Under the pieces are notes generated by a model. The model was not told the DNA's origin. It made no database searches and worked only from the letters and a program-made list of their open reading frames with translations. Below are positions 24,182 through 28,838 of a DNA stretch of 28,838 bases, piece by piece. The stretch spans positions 1 through 28,838 of the forward strand of contig DAOKYY010000041.1 in the NCBI GenBank assembly GCA_035325905.1, given 5' to 3'. The first letter of the stretch is position 1. The number at the start of each line of letters is the position of its first letter. This DNA is from DYGX01 sp035325905. Lineage in GTDB: Bacteria; Chloroflexota; Anaerolineae; Aggregatilineales; Aggregatilineaceae. Both the position numbers and the translations under genes were made by a program.

Positions 24182-25390
24182 CTAGCCGCCCAGTTGGCGC
24201 TGCCGGACGGCGGCAATCAAACGTCCGTCGCGCAGCGTAACCGTAATGGAAGTCCCTTCAGCTGCGTCCTGCGCGCTGCTGACCCGTGCGCCGTCGCTGG
24301 CGCGCGTGACAATCGCGTAGCCGCGCGCCAGCAGCCCCAGCGGGCTGGCCGCGTGGAGCGCGCGCGTCAGCGCCTCGACGCGCTGGCGCCCGGCCAGCAG
24401 GCTGTGGCGGGCTGACGTCTCGACCCGCGCCGTCAGGTCATCGACGCGCTGGCGCGTGTTCTGCACCCGGTAGATCGGCGAGAGCCGCGCCAGCCAGCGC
24501 CGCCCGGTCTCGACATCCTGTCGCATCGAGTCGAGGCGACCGCTTAGCGCCCCGTCCAGCCGGGCCTGTAACCCGCTCACCTGCTGCGCCAGCAGCGCGC
24601 CATCCGGCGTCACCATCTCCGCCGCAGCGGAAGGGGTTGGCGCGCGCCGGTCGGCGGCGAAATCGACCAGCGTGAAGTCGATCTCGTGCCCGACGCCGGT
24701 GACGACCGGAATGCGCGACGCGGCCACCGCGCGGACGAGCGCCTCGTCGTTGAAGCACCACAGGTCTTCCATACTGCCGCCGCCGCGCACCAGCAGGATC
24801 AGGTCAATGTCGTCGCGCCGGTTCAGCCGCTCCAGCGCCGCAATCAACTGCGGCGGAGCCTCTTTGCCCTGCACCAGCGCCGGACAGAGCACGATCGAGA
24901 GCAGCGGAAAACGCCGCCGGATCACGTTCAAGATATCCTGAAACGCGGCGGTGGTTGGCGAGGTGACGATGCCCACTTGCCGGGGAAAGAGCGGCAGCGG
25001 GCGCTTGCGCGCCTCGTCGAACAGCCCTTCTTCGAACAGCCGCGCCTTGAGCAGCTCGAACTGGCGGTTCAGCTCGCCCAGCCCGGCGGGTTGCAGCGCG
25101 TCGCAGGTGAGCTGGTACTGCCCGCGCTGCTCGTAGACCGAGATCTGGCCGTGGGCCAGCACCGCGTCGCCGTGCGCTGGCTCGAAGCCGAGCCAGGCCG
25201 CCTGCGAGCGCCACATCACGCAGCGCAGCTCGGCGGACTCGTCCTTGAGCGTGAAGTACAGATGACCGGACGACGCGCGCGTGAAGTTGCTGATTTCCCC
25301 CTGGACCCACACGTCGCCCAGGCGCGGGTCCTGATCGATCAGGTCGCGAATGTAAATCGTGATCTGGCGCACGGTCAACGGTTCGTGCAT
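24182..25390 (-). CDS. xseA: Exodeoxyribonuclease VII large subunit
   Basis: The 402-aa protein has the N-terminal OB-fold (VWVQGEISNF, SGHLYFTLKD, LRCVMW) that binds single-stranded DNA, the central catalytic region with GIVTSPTTAAFQDI, RGGGSMEDLWCFND and TGVGHEIDFT, and a long charged coiled-coil C-terminal part. With XseB it forms exonuclease VII, which degrades single-stranded DNA in repair and recombination. It is the first gene of a minus-strand run xseA-kinase-xseB. The gap to the divergent 104-aa gene (25391-25587, 197 bp) holds TACAAT-like -10 sequences on both strands (minus near 25429-25434, plus at 25479-25484) and nothing else I recognise. Confidence 0.95.
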   Translation of the reverse strand: MHEPLTVRQITIYIRDLIDQDPRLGDVWVQGEISNFTRASSGHLYFTLKDESAELRCVMWRSQAAWLGFEPAHGDAVLAHGQISVYEQRGQYQLTCDALQPAGLGELNRQFELLKARLFEEGLFDEARKRPLPLFPRQVGIVTSPTTAAFQDILNVIRRRFPLLSIVLCPALVQGKEAPPQLIAALERLNRRDDIDLILLVRGGGSMEDLWCFNDEALVRAVAASRIPVVTGVGHEIDFTLVDFAADRRAPTPSAAAEMVTPDGALLAQQVSGLQARLDGALSGRLDSMRQDVETGRRWLARLSPIYRVQNTRQRVDDLTARVETSARHSLLAGRQRVEALTRALHAASPLGLLARGYAIVTRASDGARVSSAQDAAEGTSITVTLRDGRLIAAVRQRQLGG

Positions 25391-25475
25391 GGCGGGTTGT
25401 CGGCTCCGGCGGCAAAGTCTTTATACGAATTGTAGCGTAAGGCGGGCCTCTCGGCTACGGATCAGGATGCATGTG

Positions 25476-25484
25476 TGCTACAAT
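25476..25484 (+). promoter_or_regulatory. Extended -10 promoter of the 104-aa gene
   Basis: TGCTACAAT fits an extended -10 (TGn then TACAAT), with a poor -35. It lies about 104 bp before ATG 25588 and faces away from xseA. Confidence 0.45.
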
Positions 25485-25587
25485 GGCCGAAATTCGTCAC
25501 TGCCTGGCCGGGCTGCCGGTCCTCGCCGTCACAGCGCCCGGCCAGCGAGAGGCTGCGCCGCACCACCGATTCTGGGGGAACGAGAGC

Positions 25588-25902
25588 ATGAATGAAACGG
25601 AACGCCGGCAACTGGCCGACCGGCTGAGCGGCATGTCGTTTAAGAATGCGCACCGGGAAATGCGCAGGATTGACCGTGACGCCGTCCTTAAGTATTTTCG
25701 CAATTCGATCTGGGACGAGTATCACACCCTCTGGCTGCTGCCGAACGAGGGGGTGGAGATCACGCTCGTCGAGAAGGCCGATGTGGACACGCTCGACAAG
25801 CGCGATTACTCCGGCCCGCCCTCGCGCCGCAAGCTGGGTGTCAAATACGAGTATGCCGAAGCGCGCGTTGAGCCTCTGGAGCGCCCGGTCGCCAAATTCT
25901 AG
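25588..25902 (+). CDS. 104-aa protein of unknown function
   Basis: I do not recognise this short basic/acidic protein. It starts at ATG 25588 behind GGGGGAACGAG; the frame is open upstream to 25471, but that part is compositionally different and lies over the predicted promoter. Residues 1-45 are helical and charged (RRQLADRLSGM, REMRRIDRD), a middle stretch DEYHTLWLLPNEGVEITLVEKAD looks beta-rich, and the C-terminus is basic. No signal peptide, membrane segment or Cys is present. It converges with fabI and shares hairpins in the 65-bp gap. Confidence 0.78.
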   Translation: MNETERRQLADRLSGMSFKNAHREMRRIDRDAVLKYFRNSIWDEYHTLWLLPNEGVEITLVEKADVDTLDKRDYSGPPSRRKLGVKYEYAEARVEPLERPVAKF

Positions 25903-25903
25903 G

Positions 25904-25959
25904 GCGCCTGTCCGGGGCAGGCGCGGCAGGGGCGGCGCCGGTTGGCGAGCCGCCCCTGC
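25904..25959. terminator. Hairpins between convergent genes, possible bidirectional terminator
   Basis: Two hairpins lie in the gap after the 104-aa gene. GCGCCTG (25904-25910) pairs with CAGGCGC (25918-25924). CAGGGGCGGC (25927-25936) pairs perfectly with GCCGCCCCTG (25949-25958), extended by one more G-C. Neither is followed by a T run on either strand, so termination would be weak or Rho-assisted. Confidence 0.45.
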
Positions 25960-25967
25960 GCCGCGTT

Positions 25968-26768
25968 CTACTCGGTTGCGTTGAGTTCATCCTCGCTCAC
26001 GGTCAGCCCCAGGATGTGGTAGCCGCCGTCGATGTAGATCGTCTCGCCGGTGATCAGCCGGCCGCCGTCGCTCGCCAGGAAGGCGGCGACCTCCCCGACA
26101 TCTTCCTGCGTCACGGGCTGGCGCATCGGGGCGATCTTCTCGCAGTAATTCAGCATCATCCGAAAGCCAGGCACGCCCGCCGCCGCCAGCGTCTTGATCG
26201 GGCCGGGGCTGAGGGTGTTGACGCGGACGCCTTCCGGGCCGAGGTCGGCGGCCAGGTAGCGGACGGTGTTCTCCAGCGCGGCCTTGGCGATCGCCATCGC
26301 GTTGTAGCGCGGGACGACTTTTTCCGCCGCGTAATAGCTGAGCGCCATGATGCTCCCGCCGTTAGGCATCATCTCGGCGGCGTGGCGCGCCAGCGGGATC
26401 AGGCTGTAGGCGGAGATTTCCAGCGCCTTCATGAATCCCGCGCGGGTCACATCGCGGAACCGGCCGTCGAGGTCCTCGCGCGGGGCAAACGCGACGGCAT
26501 GGACCAGGATATCGAGCGTGCCGAAGCGGTCGCGCGCTTTGGCGAACACCGCCTCGATCTGCTCGTCCGAGGTCACGTCGCACTGCTCCACGAAGTCGAT
26601 CCCAGCCTCCTCGGCCAGCGGGAAGACGCGCTTTTCCAGCACTTCGCCAGCGTAGCTCAGGCCGACCGTCGCCCCTTCGCGCAGAAACGCCTCGGTGATC
26701 CCCCACGCGATCGAGCGTTTATTCGCAACGCCGAAGACCAGCGCGTTCTTTCCTTCCAGTATGCCCAT
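25968..26768 (-). CDS. fabI: Enoyl-[acyl-carrier-protein] reductase (NADH)
   Basis: The 266-aa protein is a FabI-type short-chain reductase: cofactor motif GVANKRSIAWGI, the CDVTSDEQ strand, VHAVAFAP, the active-site SYYAAEKVVPRY with Tyr145/Tyr146 and Tyr155, and Lys162 in AMAIAK. It reduces the trans-2-enoyl-ACP double bond in the last step of fatty-acid elongation. AGGAGG (26775-26780 on the plus strand) lies six bases before the ATG, a strong ribosome-binding site. It is transcribed after the L,D-transpeptidase gene, 123 bp away. A TTACAC-like sequence lies in that gap but no convincing promoter was identified. Confidence 0.95.
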   Translation of the reverse strand: MGILEGKNALVFGVANKRSIAWGITEAFLREGATVGLSYAGEVLEKRVFPLAEEAGIDFVEQCDVTSDEQIEAVFAKARDRFGTLDILVHAVAFAPREDLDGRFRDVTRAGFMKALEISAYSLIPLARHAAEMMPNGGSIMALSYYAAEKVVPRYNAMAIAKAALENTVRYLAADLGPEGVRVNTLSPGPIKTLAAAGVPGFRMMLNYCEKIAPMRQPVTQEDVGEVAAFLASDGGRLITGETIYIDGGYHILGLTVSEDELNATE

Positions 26769-26891
26769 CGTCTGCCTCCTTGAGTGTTTGGTGAGTGTAA
26801 CACGCCGCGCGGCGATCTGTTGCGGACAGGGCGCTGGCCGGTGGGTGGGCTGGCAGCCGCTGCGCCGGAGCGTGCGCGCCAGTATACCGCG

Positions 26892-28772
26892 TCAGGGCCG
26901 GACGATCACCGGGGTGCCGATCTCCGCCCAGCCGTACAGCCAGCGCGCGTCAGGGGTGCGCAAATTCACGCAGCCGTGGGACATCGGGTGGCCGAAATTG
27001 TCGTGCCAGTACGTCCCATGCAGCCCGTAGCCCTGGTAGAAGTACATCACCCAGGGCACGTCGGGCAGGTAGTAGTCCGGCCCGGCCATCGTCTGCGCGG
27101 GTAGCTTGTGGTAAATCTTGAAATTGCCCTGGACGGTCGGCGTTTTGGGCAGGCCGGTCGAGGCGACCAGCGTGCGCAGCAGGCGGCCGTTCTCGTAGAC
27201 CTCGACCTCCTGCGCGCCCAGGCGCACGACGATCTTCTTGCCGCTCGTCGCGGAGAGGCCCAGTTGCGCCAGGTCTTCTTCCTGGTAGCGGCTGAAGCGG
27301 TAGATATAGCTCGCGTTGGCAGGCGGGATCGGGATGGTGAGCCGCTGCCCGACGCTGATCAGATCGGGGTTGGGCAGCGCGTTGACCGCGACCAGCGTTT
27401 GCAGCGGCACGTCGTACAGGTAGCTGATGCCGAGCAGGTTCTCGCCGGGCTGGACGATATGCGGGCGCCCCCGCACGCGCGGGATGGCTGACGTTGGGCC
27501 GGGGGTCGGGCTGGGGGTGGGGCTGGGCGACGGCGTGACGGTCGGCGGGGGCGGCGGCTCCGGCGGCAGGATCGCGGGGTTGGCCGGGCAGGGCCGCGCG
27601 CCGCCGTTAAAGCTGCCGCCGCCGGTCAGCGGGGTCAGCGCGCCGCTCGCCACGTCGAGCGCGGCCAGGCGCACGTCGCCCGGCCCGCCGACCGAGACCA
27701 GCAGCCGCGCCGCGTCGAGCCACGACCACGCGATCTCGGCCTCGTCTCCGGCGCGCAGCGGTAGTGGCCCCGGCTGCTCGAAGTCGAGCAGGTACAGGTC
27801 GGCGGTCTGGGGATCGGCCAGGTCGTCCCACGCGCTGAAAGCGATCCGCACGCCCGCCGGGTCGAATACCGGCCAGACCTCATGGCCCAGGGCTATTTCC
27901 GGCGGCAGGACCGGGAACTCGCCCAGGTCCGCGCCCTCGCCCTGCACGATCGTCAGCATCAGCCGCCAGCGATCGGCTTGCTCGGCGGCGATTTGACCCG
28001 CGTAGATGACCTGGCGGCCATCCGGCCCCCAGGCGGGCGAGGTCGCGCGCCCCCAGCCGCTGGTCAGCGGGCGCTGGCGGCTGCCATCGGCATCCATCAG
28101 CCAGATCGCCGGGACGCCCCCGCCGCGCGTCGAGACGAACGCGATCGTGCTGCCGTCCGGGCTGAAGACCGGCGCGAAGTTCATCCCTTCCGAGTCGGTC
28201 AGCGCGACCGCCGCGCCGCTGTCGAGCCGCTGCGCGACGATCTGGAAGCGCCCGCTCGCGTCCGAAGCGTAGATCAGCGTCTGCCCATCCGGCGAGCAGG
28301 ATGGCTCGCGCTCGTTCGAGGCCGCGCCGGTCAGCGCGCGGACTGTGCCATCCGGCAGCAACAGGAAAATATCCTCCTGGCCGCGCCGGTCGCTATAGAA
28401 GACCACCGGCGGGTCGGGCGGCGTGGATGTCGCGGTCGGCGGCGCGGGGGTGCTGCTCGGCGGTGGGATCGCCGGCGAGGGCTGTGTGGGCGGGCGATAG
28501 GTCGCGATCGCGGTGTTGGTCTGCTGGATCGCGTCCGGCGACGGGGTGGCCGAAGCGTCCGGCGTAGCCGTCGGCGACGGCGTGCGCGTGATGGTTGGCG
28601 TATCGCTCGGCAACGGCGTGTAGCTGGCGACGCGCACCGGGCGCGTCGGCGTCGGCTGGAGCAGCGAGGCGCGCGGTGAAGCTTCGGCGGGCGCGCCGCA
28701 CGCGCTGAGCGCAACGGCGAGGCTCAGCAGGATTGCGGCGAGAGACGCTTTCCACGCGCCTGAACGCTTCAC
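26892..28772 (-). CDS. Lipoprotein with TolB-like propeller, LysM and YkuD L,D-transpeptidase domains
   Basis: The 626-aa protein starts with GTG at 28772: AGGAG lies seven bases upstream and the first residues form a lipoprotein signal with Cys25 in the lipobox LSAC. A Thr/Pro-rich linker (about 30-125) leads to a beta-propeller (about 130-410) with TolB-type repeats such as FSPDGSTIAFVS. A second Pro-rich linker, a LysM domain (about 435-480; PGENLLGISYLYDV) and a YkuD domain (about 505-626) follow. The catalytic motif is complete: His585 in HGTYWH, then SHGCVN with Cys601. It should form 3-3 cross-links in, or attach to, peptidoglycan at the outer face of the membrane. A longer frame to 28832 exists but lacks a ribosome-binding site. 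Confidence 0.92.
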   Translation of the reverse strand: MKRSGAWKASLAAILLSLAVALSACGAPAEASPRASLLQPTPTRPVRVASYTPLPSDTPTITRTPSPTATPDASATPSPDAIQQTNTAIATYRPPTQPSPAIPPPSSTPAPPTATSTPPDPPVVFYSDRRGQEDIFLLLPDGTVRALTGAASNEREPSCSPDGQTLIYASDASGRFQIVAQRLDSGAAVALTDSEGMNFAPVFSPDGSTIAFVSTRGGGVPAIWLMDADGSRQRPLTSGWGRATSPAWGPDGRQVIYAGQIAAEQADRWRLMLTIVQGEGADLGEFPVLPPEIALGHEVWPVFDPAGVRIAFSAWDDLADPQTADLYLLDFEQPGPLPLRAGDEAEIAWSWLDAARLLVSVGGPGDVRLAALDVASGALTPLTGGGSFNGGARPCPANPAILPPEPPPPPTVTPSPSPTPSPTPGPTSAIPRVRGRPHIVQPGENLLGISYLYDVPLQTLVAVNALPNPDLISVGQRLTIPIPPANASYIYRFSRYQEEDLAQLGLSATSGKKIVVRLGAQEVEVYENGRLLRTLVASTGLPKTPTVQGNFKIYHKLPAQTMAGPDYYLPDVPWVMYFYQGYGLHGTYWHDNFGHPMSHGCVNLRTPDARWLYGWAEIGTPVIVRP

Positions 28773-28779
28773 GGCGACA

Positions 28780-28784
28780 CTCCT
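28780..28784 (-). promoter_or_regulatory. Ribosome-binding site fixing the GTG start of the L,D-transpeptidase
   Basis: AGGAG on the minus strand lies 7 nt before the GTG at 28772-28770. It decides this start over the ATG at 28832. Confidence 0.7.
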
Positions 28785-28799
28785 GCTTCGGTGACGACT

Positions 28800-28819
28800 C
28801 TCCCCGCTAAAGCGGGGAG
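28800..28819. repeat. Short inverted repeat upstream of the L,D-transpeptidase gene
   Basis: CTCCCCGC and GCGGGGAG form a perfect 8-bp stem around the loop TAAA. It lies 28-47 bp upstream of the GTG start. No T run follows on either strand. It could be the end of a gene beyond the window or a structure in the leader. Confidence 0.45.
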
Positions 28820-28838
28820 CTTCCCAGAGCACGCTCGC

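Noticed and set aside
22502..24415. 637-residue open frame on the plus strand
   Set aside because: It is antisense to the Ser/Thr kinase and the end of xseA, both with intact family motifs; its composition is that of a shadow frame.
1..28838. CRISPR array, tRNA, rRNA, insertion sequence or prophage
   Set aside because: No regularly spaced direct repeats, cloverleaf-like sequences, transposase or phage genes were seen on either strand.

Overview
This GC-rich window looks like ordinary chromosome from a free-living bacterium, probably Chloroflexota (Anaerolineae-like). The grounds are indirect: Thr/Pro-rich linkers in secreted proteins, a Ser/Thr kinase with an extracellular TPR region, a long multi-GAF histidine kinase, a DUF2085 protein and an F420-type LLM oxidoreductase. 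No rRNA, tRNA, phage, IS or CRISPR element is visible. Twenty-two protein genes tile the window densely. No marker gene fixes the phylum, so the assignment is inference.

Layout. (1) 1-5407, + strand: a histidine kinase (cut by the left edge), a single-domain response regulator and an alpha/beta-hydrolase-fold protein whose nucleophile position is Gly. (2) 5412-9622, + strand: a thiamine module with a sigma70-type promoter, TPP riboswitch, intrinsic terminator, thiN, an ABC permease, a ThiY/NMT1-like binding protein and its ATPase, then an ASCH-domain protein. (3) 9623-13320, + strand: a small helical protein with a strong terminator, a winged-helix protein with a C-terminal beta-rich domain, a PAS-PAS histidine kinase with a degenerate N box, and a DUF402 protein. 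(4) 13334-14173, - strand: a DUF2085 membrane protein. (5) 14311-21089, + strand: sugar epimerase, M28 peptidase, PPC-like secreted protein, MurJ, LLM oxidoreductase and patatin. (6) 21152-25390, - strand: xseA, a transmembrane Ser/Thr kinase, then xseB, so the two exonuclease VII subunits flank a kinase. (7) 25588-28772: a 104-aa unknown (+), then fabI and a beta-propeller/LysM/YkuD lipoprotein (both -).

The genes form small functional clusters and not one system. The best-supported regulatory unit is the TPP riboswitch, which should reduce expression of thiN and the transporter when TPP is plentiful. Cell-envelope genes recur (MurJ, L,D-transpeptidase, epimerase, FabI). Signalling is heavily represented (two histidine kinases, one response regulator, one Ser/Thr kinase).

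The most unusual observations are the xseA-kinase-xseB arrangement, two 'dead-looking' active sites (hydrolase Ser to Gly, kinase N-box Asn to Ser), the winged-helix/beta-domain protein, the propeller-LysM-YkuD fusion, and a family of non-coding repeats: a 23-bp element present in inverted orientation at two loci 11 kb apart and heptad-phased imperfect repeats at two loci. No convincing wholly new multi-gene system was found.
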